The notes below the pieces were generated by a model. That model did not search any database. It was given only the letters and a program-made list of their open reading frames with translations, and was not told where the DNA came from. Of a stretch of 64,000 nt of DNA, positions 42,961 through 53,940 are shown in pieces. How positions within the stretch are numbered: the stretch's first letter is position 1; each line of letters starts with the position of its first letter. The stretch lies in assembly GCF_001653235.2 (NCBI RefSeq), contig NC_035794.1:3968001-4032000 (forward strand), read 5' to 3'. The DNA comes from Pochonia chlamydosporia 170. Lineage: Eukaryota; Ascomycota; Sordariomycetes; Hypocreales; Clavicipitaceae. Position numbers and translations under genes: made by a program.

Positions 42961-43536
42961 GGGGGCTGTGGCCTAACCGCAAGCGAGAAGTCCGTAGTTA
43001 CTGTGCGATGAGGCAATTATCGTATATTTCCAGGTCGAAACTTTTAACCAACGGTTGCCCGAGGCGTTGTCGAGGCCACCAACAAGTATGAACTCTGGTC
43101 CTGTTGGTCCTGGCGTACTGCGTAAGCATGCAACTTAACTGGGCAGGTACATAAGCAAAATGCAACTAAAGACTTGATGTGAGCGGTGGAGTGTCCGTAT
43201 CCCTACCTCATTGTGCCATAAGCACCACCAATTGTGCCTAGCTGAAGATTTGTTCAGCTGCACCGAGACCAATTTCAGCAGACTGCATAGAGGCAGGCTT
43301 CCTGCTGACAGGGAACACTATCTGATGCATTAACTAGGTACGATGGTTGGGAATAATCACTTGCCGTCATCACAAAGCTGTAGGACAGCCCCGCGGTTCT
43401 TTTGCTAGCTTAACCGACAGCAACAAGGCTAGGTATATACATGTGGTTCTCTCGCTGTACAAGAACTACCCGAGAGGATTCATTAATACCGGGAGTTGTA
43501 TGAATCTCCCTAGAATTCTGGTCATTTCTTCTTAAA
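42961..43536. other. Intergenic, divergent promoter region
   Basis: Shared upstream region of the F-box-like gene (minus) and the aspartic protease (plus). No other feature seen. Confidence 0.4.
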
Positions 43537-44819
43537 ATGATCCCTCTAGCCGTTAAGCAAGCGCCATTGTGGTCTCTTTATGCTACAGCTCTTGCACAAC
43601 CGTTGGTCGCACCCCAATCCTACCCTCTGACATTTCTGAGCCGAACCAGCGGCAAGCCACCCGGGATATCATCCCATATCTTGACGAGAACGAATAAATG
43701 CGGCACAGAATACCTTCGACCCTACACATGGGACTCACAATACTTCATTCGGGTTGATGTCGGCACGCCACCTCAATCGCTAAAACTAATCCTGGATACG
43801 GGATCCTCGGATTTGTTGGTGCATCGGTAATAACTTGTTGATGATATTGACATTTGCTGATCGTGTCACAGGTGGACGTTCAGTCCTCAGGTACCACCTT
43901 CGCAGCAACAAGGGCACGATCTGTATGACCCGAGGCTCAGCTCGACATCGAAACACTTAGAAAATGCTACATGGGCAGTCAAGTATGGAGATGGGAGCAG
44001 CTCAAACGGAAATGTTTTCATGGACACAGTCTCGATCGGAGGCATACGTCACTCTTCACAGGCTGTGGAGGCTGCTCAGAATGTGAGCATTGAATTTTAT
44101 GGCAATCCCAGGGCGGATGGAATTATAGGGTTTGGATTCTCCCAGAAGAATAAAGGTACCGACTTTCGCACTCACGTCTCAATAAGCTTCTGACAAGCTT
44201 GCTAACCACTCGAAAAGTGAAGCCGACTGCACAGAAAACCTGGTTTGACAACATCAAGGGGTCATTGGGTAGAGGGTTATTCACTCTTGACTTACGACAC
44301 GACGATAGCAGCTCGATTGATTTCGGCTGGATCAACCATACCAAATACTTCGGAGACGTTGTATATCTTCCTGTTGACGTCACCCATCAAGGAGCATGGG
44401 GTTTTAATATTTCAGGCTTTCGTGTTGCCGACGACGCGCCCGTTGACCTCGTCACTACCGCTATTGCTGATAGTGGAACGTCACTGCTGATCACAAATGA
44501 AGCAGTTTTGAAATCCTACTATGCCAAAGTCCCCGGAGCTACGTTTAGCTCTCCACCTCTGTGGACATTTCCCTGCGATGCAAAACTTCCACCTTTCACA
44601 GTTCTCTTGCACGGGATGGAAGTCAAGATTCCTCCATCTTATATCAACTTTGGCCCTACTAATGAAGATCCCAACCTTTGCTACGGTGGTCTCGAAAGCA
44701 ACGCGGGTTTAAAATCTGGTTTGTCCATTTTTGGGATCACGTTTTTGAAGTCGTTATTCGTTGTATATGATGCGGATGAGATGAGGATTGGGTTTGCACA
44801 TAAGTCTCTGCGTCTGTAG
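43537..44819 (+). CDS. Secreted pepsin-like aspartic protease (A1 family)
   Basis: Three exons, join(43537..43826,43872..44155,44218..44819), 391 aa. Introns of 45 and 62 nt; the first joins DLLVHR to WTFSP, the second NK to VKPTAQKTW, with a CTAAC branch in the second. A hydrophobic N terminus (about residues 10-21) suggests a signal peptide. Both catalytic motifs are present: DTGSSD (VDVGTPPQSLKLILDTGSSD) and DSGTSL (AIADSGTSLLI), plus YGDGSSSNG for the flap region and FGITFLKSLFVVYD near the end. The short propeptide suggests a compact extracellular or lumenal protease; no GPI tail is seen. It cleaves proteins at acidic pH. It lies 2 kb beyond the RiPP cluster, so a role in peptide maturation is possible but weakly supported. 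Confidence 0.9.
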
Positions 44820-45487
44820 AAGAACTGCTGGCCGGATATTTAGTTGAAGGTTTTGGAATCAACAATCAGCTGGCTTATCTGCGAATTTAACATCCCCACG
44901 TACAGAGACGTTCAAGTAGGTTGTCATTTAGAAAAATTCTGGCTAAGGTAACACCTACGACCGTCTATTGTTTCACAAAATACAACTAAAGGACTGCAGG
45001 TAGAGCAACAGATACGACGGCGTTACAGCCCTAACACCAACGTCTACTGCTCTGTGAAAAAGGCAAGTTCTGTGTTGATGCGAAAATAAAGTATAAATAA
45101 ACTGTGCCAAGTGTTCCCCTCATGGACGATGAGGTTATGGTTGATGGCACTCTCGCTGTGTCGGATAATCGTGTTCATTGCGTTGCCTGTGAATGAATCA
45201 TTCAGATCATAACATTCGGCAGGTTAACCACTGATCTAATTTCATGCACATGACTGCCACTTGCAGCTCAAGTTGCACAAGTCCAAGGCAACCAACCAAT
45301 TGTGGCGCATTGCTCTCAAGGCATCAGCATGCACAAGAAAAAGTTGACGAATTCACAAAGGCATCGTTGCCCCGCACCGGGATGACTGCATCTTTGTTTC
45401 CCTTTACATAGACTTGATTCTTCTCTCAACTTTGTCTCAATCATCACCCGAGTTGATTAGTCCGGCGCATATAACAGCTGTATCATC
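44820..45487. other. Intergenic, tandem genes
   Basis: 3' flank of the protease and promoter of the Yippee gene. No coding sequence seen. Confidence 0.4.
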
Positions 45488-45920
45488 ATGACAACCACAA
45501 CCCATATGGATCTGGCTTGCACAAACTGCAAAACCTTGCTAGGGAACGAGAGAAATATTGAAAGTCGAGTACGCTAGGCAGTTCCCAACCCCGTGTGAAA
45601 GCTTGGTACTTCCGTCGTGCTAACAAAGCCATTTCGAATAGCGCTTCAGGGGCCACCTTGGCAAGGCCATTCTTATCACGGACGTTGTTGGCGTCAAAGA
45701 GGGTGAGCTCTTGGAACGAAATTTGACTACCGGCCGGCACATCGTTCGCGATATTTCATGCAGAGGATGCAACGAGGTCGTAGGTTGGACTTATGTCATG
45801 GCGGACGAACCATCCGAGAAATATAAATTGGGCAAGTTTATACTAGAAGATGAGCTTCTTCAGAAAGTAGAGCCGTCCCGGGAGAAGAATGATCCAACGC
45901 CATCGTTGAGTAAGCTATGA
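45488..45920 (+). CDS. Yippee-family zinc-binding protein
   Basis: Two exons, join(45488..45568,45642..45920), 119 aa. The 73-nt intron (GTACGC to AATAG, CTAAC branch) joins NIESR to RFRGHLGKAIL; exon 1 alone ends at a stop three codons later. Zinc ligands form two pairs: CTNC at residues 11-14 and CRGC in SCRGCNEVVGWTYV. The blocks GHLGKAILITDVV, ERNLTTGRHIVRDI and EKYKLGKFILE match the Yippee/Mis18-like fold. Yippee proteins are small, conserved, cytosolic or nuclear, linked to protein turnover and cell-cycle processes; exact function in fungi is unclear. Length is typical for the family. Confidence 0.9.
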
Positions 45921-48021
45921 TGGTACATCCTGGGTTCGGCTAGGCAAGTGACGGGGTGATTAAGACATCCTCAACGCCATATTTAGTGAGGAATGTCTCA
46001 GACTAACAGTGTTGGTTTGAACAGCTACTAAGGCTGGCTGAAACTAGATGATTAGCAGAACTTGGTGTGAAGAAACTCATATTGAAACTAGCCCTAGGAA
46101 ATTGATGTAGCTACTGAGTTTGACCGCGTTCTGTTTTTCTGGCCATTGCCTCCGTCATCACCCAAGTCCAGGCGTGTAGTGTGATAACACTTCGATATTT
46201 AAGAAACAAGCCAGTTGTCTGGAAAACAAGGCAGAACGATCTGTGTAATCCTATTCATGACATCCCTTGTTGACATTCCAAACTTTTGCATGGGGCTTGA
46301 ATCGCAACGTGGAAGCTACCCTTGTTCAGACATGCAACCAGTTGTCACCTTACCCAAGTTTGATGATCCACTAGTCAACAAAAAATGTGCCTGTAGCTTT
46401 AGGGACGCTGAGACTGTAGGAGTATCTCTGCATCCCAGTACCACCTTTCTCGTGGGGGTCAAATCCGGTCTCAAGGTAATCGGGGTACTACTTGAGACAA
46501 ACCCAACGCCCAAAAGCTGTGGACTTTCGATGACTCCAGAAAGAACATCTCGCGCAATTCTTCACTCAACAAAACTTGTGAGCCAGCCACAACAACTCCT
46601 GTCTCGAAAAGCCGGATCTCAATTGCCACTGCCTCGGCATATATCTTTGACTAGAGGAACTTTCCCGACTAGGCAAACAATCCGGGCGGGGAGCGGCGTT
46701 CCTGTGGAGACAATATGTCTTCCGGGCCGGGAGAGTTTCGAATATAATGATGCTTCTCAAATACTTGGCTGAAGTTTGTAACGCATCAAGATTGGAAGAG
46801 GCGCAGAATTTGATACAGTGTGGTTTCTAGCTCTTCTTTTCATTTCAAGGCTGAGCGTTTGCTTGTGAATTTACTACGTATCACGGCTCTGTACAGTTCG
46901 ATTGCAGTTCTGGACCTGAGCATATCAACGGGCGGTGGCTTCGACTAGTCTCGCCCTGTTCAGACACTTGAACTCGGCGCCACAGGCCGACCAAACCCGA
47001 ACAAAATGGTCAGTGATGTCTTCTAAGCAAGCACGGCCTGTAGTCTTTTTGATGAAGTGGAAACTGGTAGCAACAACAAGGGTAAGGCTCAGCTCAACGA
47101 ACAAAACAGGCTAGACGGCACCACCATCGCCACGAAGATCCTTGCTCGGAAAGTTAGAAGCGTCTGTGCATCTGGAACATTGAAGAGGCGGAGGAGGGCA
47201 GCGAAGTTGTGATTGTATGTCCCTTTGTGGCAATTCCACACTCGTACGATACATGCCCCTGTGATGATCCAAGATCTGCTGCAGGACGTGTCACACTGGA
47301 AGGCTGGAAGTAGCTGGGTAGTGCATGTATGATGAAGATATTGTGTTCACTTCGACGCTAGCAGGGTCCCTGGACTAGCCATAGTTTGACACACTGTATC
47401 CTGGACTGCATTGCCTTCTGATGAAGAACTGGCTGACACTAGTCTCAAGACTTTCGTGAGGGGTCTGCCAGTTATGAAACATACGATAAACGAAGCGAGC
47501 TGTCAAAACCTCTCTTTGCTTTGACGAGAACCAATTGATCTCCAAAGTGGCGTCCACCACATGGCCGCCACGCGCTTTGCTGGCTTCCCCGCAGGAGAAC
47601 GCCATCATTTCTTGGGCCCGGAGGTCGTACCAAGCTTTGTCTAGCTCCAGTTTTCTTATCGAACTACGGCACGGAACGTTTTGAGCTCTGGCACTCGAAG
47701 GAGGTCAATGGCTTTGATTGTGACAAGTCGAGTTTTCCTGGGCATTGCTGGAGTGAAAACGCCAAAGAGGCAACCGACTGCTTCACACTTGGCGAGTTTT
47801 CTATGGCGTGGTGGGAGACTAGTGAGTCTTTACTGAGCCACCAATTCCCTTGGCTCAACAAATTAGGGCAGACTAAACGCGGTTGTATAGAAAAGGAGAA
47901 TTAATTAGTGGGTATAATGGGCTTGATATTACAACAGTCTGTTGAGCCACGTTTTCCAGCTCCCGTGCTCTCAGGTCCAGTCCAGTGCTTTAGTTCGCTT
48001 GCTGCGAAGATCGCCACCAAA
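45921..48021. other. Long intergenic stretch, 2.1 kb, possibly with gene relics
   Basis: Between two 3' ends. A 185-codon frame at 46215-46772 begins with a hydrophobic segment, and a minus-strand frame lies at 47375-47608. Neither shows motifs, a plausible intron structure or convincing composition. It may contain decayed coding sequence, but I cannot show it. Confidence 0.35.
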
Positions 48022-49292
48022 TTAGTATTGCATGTGTCTTATTCCATCATCAGAACCATTATGGGCCAAGGGGTATTCATCATCCGCGTCAAAGGGTCTT
48101 GCCGGGTTTCTGTCGTGTTCGCCCCTGCTGTTACGGGTGGTGCTTCGTGATGTAATGACCGTTTCCACTTGAATGCCCCGGTCGAGATTTCCGTGAGGAC
48201 TGATGACCTTGGTAACCCCAAGCTGAGCCAAATCTTCAGACGAAGAGTCCTCTGGTTTGGGTTTGTTGATGGTATGCAGAGCGTACGGCTTCGAGCGGGT
48301 GGTTTCGTCGGGCTCGTCGTGGGTTATGGTTCTATGGTTTGATGTGCTAGGTAGACGGGTATCTGAATTCTCTCCTCTAGCCAGCTTTGTGATGAGATCC
48401 GCCATGCTCATTTCGATATTCAGCTTGACCATATACGTGACGGGATGAAACTGGATGTATACGACTTGGTTGGGCAATGACATGAGACCGATGAGCATAG
48501 CCTAACATAACAGAGTTAAACCAGGAGCACGTAGAATTACCAGGCTGAATCTGCCAGAACTTACATCCATAAGAATCGAGACTACCATCAGTCTGGCGTT
48601 GAAAGAGACCAAAGGTGCGTATTTGGTCAAACCATGTCGCAATACGAGGCGTCTCTTGACCGTTCGCAGGAAGTAGTAGTTGAGTCCTGCGTCGACCAAC
48701 AAGATGAGAATCTTGGAAATTCGATCCCAGACATCGTTGATTTTGACATATCTGTGATTGTTTTGTAAGGAAGAAATAAATCCAAAGACGGTGTATGATT
48801 CAACTTACAGTTCGCTTGCTGGAGGTACGATATGGGACGGAATCCAGATGCAAAAGACTGCAATATTGATGCAGGTGATAATGAACGCTGTCCCCCATTT
48901 CAATTTCCTCACTGTGCTTTGGTGTTCTGCGATGATTGCAATACGATTGACAATGATTTGCATCAGCAGCTGGATTTCAAACACCCAGAGAAATAAGATG
49001 AAGAAGAGCACAGGAACACTGTGAATAAAAGTTAGCCATCGTGGTCTCCATCTAAGTCATCTGCGTGTTGGACTAACGTTGGGGATAAAAGACCGTCAAG
49101 GAAAATCCACCCAATAACGCCAATAGCAAGGTTGGCAATAATCTCGCCCCAGATCATGTAAACATAAACGCTCTTCCATGGTCGTCTGTTTCTGACAGTC
49201 TGCTGAATGGCCTTCCAGACAGTCAAGAAACCAAAGCCCAATGTGAAACCAGCAGCAAGAGACGCTACTTGAATATCTTGTTTGGATGCCAT
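48022..49292 (-). CDS. Seven-helix membrane protein, function unknown
   Basis: Four exons, complement(join(48022..48501,48565..48751,48809..49018,49078..49292)), 363 aa. Introns of 57-63 nt, with GTTAGT, GTAAGT and GTAAGT donors; junctions restore membrane helices (SPT-VPVLFFILFLW, SEL-YVKINDVWDR, ILMD-AMLIGLMSLP). About seven hydrophobic segments occupy residues 5-230, with the N terminus short and probably outside. A hydrophilic, Ser/Thr/Glu-rich tail of about 120 residues follows. The plan resembles fungal GPCR-like or sensor-type membrane proteins, with conserved-looking NDVWDRISKILIL and FNARLMV. I see no Pth11, rhodopsin retinal-lysine or pheromone-receptor signature. Ligand and partner unknown. 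Confidence 0.8.
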
Positions 49293-50702
49293 TGCAGACT
49301 CGCAAGACGAGATAAAAATCTCACAACAATATTACAATACCCTTTTCAAAATTCCAGAGGCAGTGAGGGTGGAGATACATAACCCAACGGCTTTATAAGA
49401 AAACCTCTGAATTGAACCCCCGCAGCCACATTCACAAACAGTTATGCTGCATCGATGTGATAAATTTGCCGTTCCCTGCGCGTCCTGGTACCGTGGCGGC
49501 GGCATAAGGCGCAAAATGCGGAGTTGGTTGCCATTACCAGTTCAGTCCAACAGCAACGACCCCAGCACGACATTCTGGTGGCGATCATGAAGAAATCTCA
49601 CACTTATTCCAGAATTGCGTTAGGCCGTAAATTTTAACTGCCCCTGACACCCATGAAAACATGAGACGGTTTTACGCCCAAGCGGTGGTCTTGACTGATT
49701 CAGGTGGGTGTGGAAACTTGGAATGGTGGGACGGATCTTCAGAACCGGCGCCCGCCACACACGAGCAGCGTAGCATTCACTGCAGCCATGCAGGAACTAG
49801 TTAGTCTGGTGTCTGTTGACATTGTTCTGTCTAGGGGTATCGAAAAGGAGGAGTAGGTCCGGGCCCGGAGACGTTGGGTGGCTTGGAACGGCACATTGCA
49901 CTTCAGGAATGAGCACATGGATGACAAGGACATGTTAGCCACAATATACCAATTAGATGTGATTATGCAGGACTAGCCACTACCGATGGACTGGGATGAA
50001 GGCAGCTGGGCTGAAGCGGCGTCCAAGTTGGTTGGCAACTAAACCAGTTCAGTTGAATGGAATACAATAACCAGGGTTCCTCCTCTCAATGTTGCCAAGA
50101 GGTAGTAGCCATTTTGACAGCACCCTGTCGAGCTAGCTGAGGACGTTTTTGGAAACCGTTGCGGGTGACTGTCTGTCAGTCTGTGCACCAGGCCAATAGA
50201 CCTATATCGGGTGACGATAAGGAACAACAACGAAACATGTCACGCCTTGGACAGACAGTCAACTTGCTGATCCTGTCGATTATCGCGAGCTGAGGGTTGG
50301 GCAAGACGCGCAGTCCTGTCGAGGTTGCTTGGCTCCGACATCCGTGGACGGAAATCGGAAATAGATTCAAAACGGTCCAAGCACCAGAGTCTGGTTAATT
50401 ACGTCGCGTATCAAGCCCCCGGGCTTTTTATTGTTTCTTGTCACGTTGCTGATGCTCACAAACGTTGAGATAGGTATTATGCGCGATGGATCACAGTTGA
50501 TCTTTCCCTTCTGCGTTAAGAATTGCCTGATATTTGGTCATGGCCGCTTTACACTGCTAGCCAAATTCATAACTCAACCATGACATTTTGAACAAAAAGG
50601 TATTTGACACCCAGAACACAACTATATCTAGGAGGCATTACGGCGTTGGGAACAACTAGTTGCAATCTACAAAGTCGACGGAAACGAGTCGGTTTTGTGC
50701 AG
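49293..50702. other. Intergenic, 1.4 kb
   Basis: Promoter of the seven-helix gene and 3' flank of the amidase. Short ORFs show nothing recognisable. Confidence 0.4.
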
Positions 50703-52780
50703 TTACTGCTCTTTGCTCGCCTTGGCCTCCTCAACTGCAGCAACTACAATCTTTGCTATTCCCAAGATTTTCTCCTCTTCAAACTTACGAGCAACCAGCT
50801 GGACGCCAACTGGAGCACCATCATAAATGTCCGGATTGTCTACACGATCACGTCAGCAACGCCGTCCAAACCAATGTAAATGAAACCTACATGCTTCCCA
50901 GTTGAGTCGGTCCGTCTCGTTCTTGGGGCAATAGCTGCGATCAATGACGTCAATATCCTTGTTTGCCTTCGTCACTGGTATCACCACGGCGCTGTAGTTC
51001 ATCAAATTGATCGCCTCTGTGTATGCTGCCGCCCCCGTCAGGTTGTTTTCGTCGAAATATTGTGAGTCGAGGATCAACCTTACCGGTATGGTAGAACTTT
51101 CCAGGTATTACTGCTGCGTGGGGAGCGACTGGCATAACGACAGCGTCTACAATTTGCCCTGGACCCAAAAATTGGTCACCTCACGTTGTCACAGGCGTCT
51201 GTGTTAACATGCTAGGCTACTCACCGTCGTCATTGGCGGACTGGTTCCAATAATCCGAGTACGCAGCCTCGTAGGAAAGCCCTTCTAAGGTATTTTCTTG
51301 ATACTCCAGTAGACCCATTGGTTGTTTCAGTTTGAATGTCTCCCTGAGGTCTGGGATAAGTGGTTCTCCAGACAAGTTGAGGTGACTGTGAATGTCATGT
51401 GCGCCATCGGCTTTTAGAAACGACACCTAGCAAACTCAAGTCAGGAAGGAGAATAAGGCGGCTTCAAACTGTGATGATATAACTTGCACTTACGTGCACT
51501 CTCTTAGCTGTCTTCTGTAGAGGTGGTTTCCACTCGACGACCTTCATCCAGTCAGTTCTACAGATGAAAGAGGTTCTCAGATAGTGGCTCAAAACATACC
51601 GAGTGACCTGCCTGTTTGACAGCAGTTACTACTTTCTTTAACCCGCGGGTTATTGGAGGGTGAGGTTGCACAACGCCGTCCGTCCAGAATATCCCAAGTT
51701 TCAGAGGCCGCTTGGATTCCTTCAATGCTACGGTTTGGTCTACACGAGACATGTACTCCTCGACAACACTCTGACGGAAAGGCATTGGCACAACGGCAGG
51801 ATCTCTCAGCCAGGGCTCAGTGGACAAGATTCCTCGAAAGATAAGATCCAGACCATCCAGTGAAGTGCTGAGAAAACCAACAGTTGATCTGTATGTGTTC
51901 TGTCCCGGATTTGTGTTCGCAACGTCACGGTACGAGACCCTCTCTGGGGTTGGTTTGAGTGAGAATATTCCATTAAAGGCAGCTGGAATACGGACCGAGC
52001 CACCTATATCACTGCCAACGCCAAGGGTGCTGCCTCCAAGAGCTTGCAGTGCCCCTTCGCCGCCAGACGACCCGCCACACGATAGGTTTTGGTTATGTGG
52101 ATTAAGCGTCTGTCCGATGATGTTGTTCTTGGTTTCTCCAAAGAGCAGCGTCTGGGGCAAGCTTGTTTTGCAATACAGAACAGCGCCGAGAGAAAGAAGC
52201 TCCGTGACGATTTGGCTTTCAAGCTTGTGTACCTGGCTCGGGTGCGTGACACCTAGATTGCTGCCAATCCATCCTACATATCCCATTGTGGTATCGACGC
52301 CTTTGACATGCAATTGATCTTTTAAGCTGATTGGGAGACCATGCAAAGGCCCTACCACCGTTTGGTGCTCAGCAAAATAGGCGTCGAGATAGTTGGCCCG
52401 TTCAAGTGCCTTGTCGAAAAATATCTCGTGAAGGCAATTACCCTAATCGATTCGGTGCGTCAGATTCCAATTTCGAGAGGAAACTAGGTCAACTCAACTC
52501 AACGGACAATTTGGTGTGCAGCAGCGGCCCTCTTGCAGAAAGCAGTGGCGACCTCAACAGCTGTAAAGTTTCCACGTCTCAGAGATTCGGTGAGTTCAAC
52601 ACTGGTTTTGGCGGTGATAATGTTGTCTCGGTCTGTGAGGAATTGCCGGATGAATTGTCCTGTCAGATCACGCTCTGTCCTAGCCTTTTGAAGATCCTCT
52701 GCAGTTAGTCTCCAGGCTGGCGGGATATTGCCAAGTACGCTGGCTCGTTTCTCGGCAGCTCTGGTCTCCCAAAAAGACAT
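50703..52780 (-). CDS. Amidase signature protein (acetamidase-like)
   Basis: Seven exons, complement(join(50703..50839,50891..51025,51084..51158,51225..51426,51494..51541,51600..52442,52508..52780)), 570 aa, the usual fungal amidase length. The catalytic triad region is complete: Lys in PLHGLPISLKDQ, the Gly/Ser-rich loop CGGSSGGEGALQALGG and the nucleophile block GVGSDIGGSVRIPAAF. C-terminal DGAPVGVQLVARKFEEEKI is also typical. It hydrolyses an amide to acid and ammonia; fungal relatives act on acetamide and other small amides. Splices after the first are well supported by frame and conserved blocks (HS-VVEWKP, DG-QIVDAVVMP, HTG-AYTEAINL, EAYNPDIYDGAP). The first intron has a weak GTCCGT donor, so that junction is tentative. 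Confidence 0.87.
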
Positions 52781-53940
52781 AGTGATTCCTATTTTGATAA
52801 CCGGCTATGTTCAGAGAAGCTGTGGCTACTAGTATACAAACTAGGTCAAGTGTACCGACTTGAATTGTTAGAGTACTACTGAGTAGATCGCCTGCGAATT
52901 CAACGTACCCCTCCCGTGGCTTCTAGATGTGATTGGTAAGAGGCCGCTATATCGTAGTATTGTAACGTCAGCTTGTTTCGTATTTCGTTTCTCCTATCTC
53001 TGGTACCTATGTAATTCCCCGCAAAGTACTCTGCGCGTCCCTTCAGGTGAGGTGCATAACCACCTTCTGCAATAGCGACAAGAGGGACAAGGGCATACAC
53101 GTACTCGTTCGGATACATGCATCCCATCATAAGCAAAAGAAAACACTGCTGTCATCAGGCTTTGCCCTAGGATAGATCAAAAATTGAACGCCAACACCTA
53201 GCAAAACTTGCCAGGCTGGTCCCATTACAGTTACAGCAGCCATTCGACTCGATACGGCACCTTTCAGCAGACTCTAAGGCCTCTGTGTCCTTTATTACCA
53301 GCAATTTTGTTTCTATTGGTCGGGGCAAGGTACTTGTCGATGAATCTAGATGTTGGCGGACGTAGCGACACTCGGTTGAGTTTGGCGGAGTCAGGCGAAG
53401 CGTGAGCAATGGCAAGGGCGCGTGGTTAGACAAACCAGGCGAGACAAGACTGTAATTAATTTTATTTTCGGAAACGGTACCTGAGATGTGAATTAGAATG
53501 CTGTTAGCTATTGGCATAAGACTTCTTTGCACCGTATTGGCCCAATAATAACGTCACTCTAAGTGCAATATTGTAAAGAACAGCCTCCAACAACCAGACA
53601 TAAGCATCAAACACTTCTTAAAATCCATGTAAGACCAAACAGCTGGGCAAATACATCGACTGGACACATCGCCACCTGGCATAAATATGGATGTGCAAAG
53701 CTGGAAAGGACTCACACGATGGAATTGAGAACAGATTCGTCGCATGCATCATCACTACCCTTGAAACATCAATACACTGGTGGCCAAATACCGGGCATGA
53801 TAAGAAATACAGAATACATAAGACTCTTTCATTTACTTGACTAATTTAATGTTCCAACAATACCCTTTACCTCTCATTTGAACAATCTTGTACTCCAACA
53901 CAGCTCAAACTCCAACGAACTCTTCATCTGCCTTCATTCT
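52781..53940. other. Intergenic, 1.2 kb
   Basis: Promoter of the amidase and 3' flank of the ankyrin gene. A 78-codon minus-strand frame at 52900-53136 is open but has no domain or splice context that I can support. Confidence 0.4.

Noticed and set aside
46215..46772. 185-codon plus-strand ORF with a hydrophobic start
   Set aside because: No conserved motif and a composition that drifts after residue 100. Competing minus-strand frames overlap it.
52900..53136. 78-codon minus-strand ORF upstream of the amidase
   Set aside because: Open frame but no homology I recognise and no plausible flanking exons.
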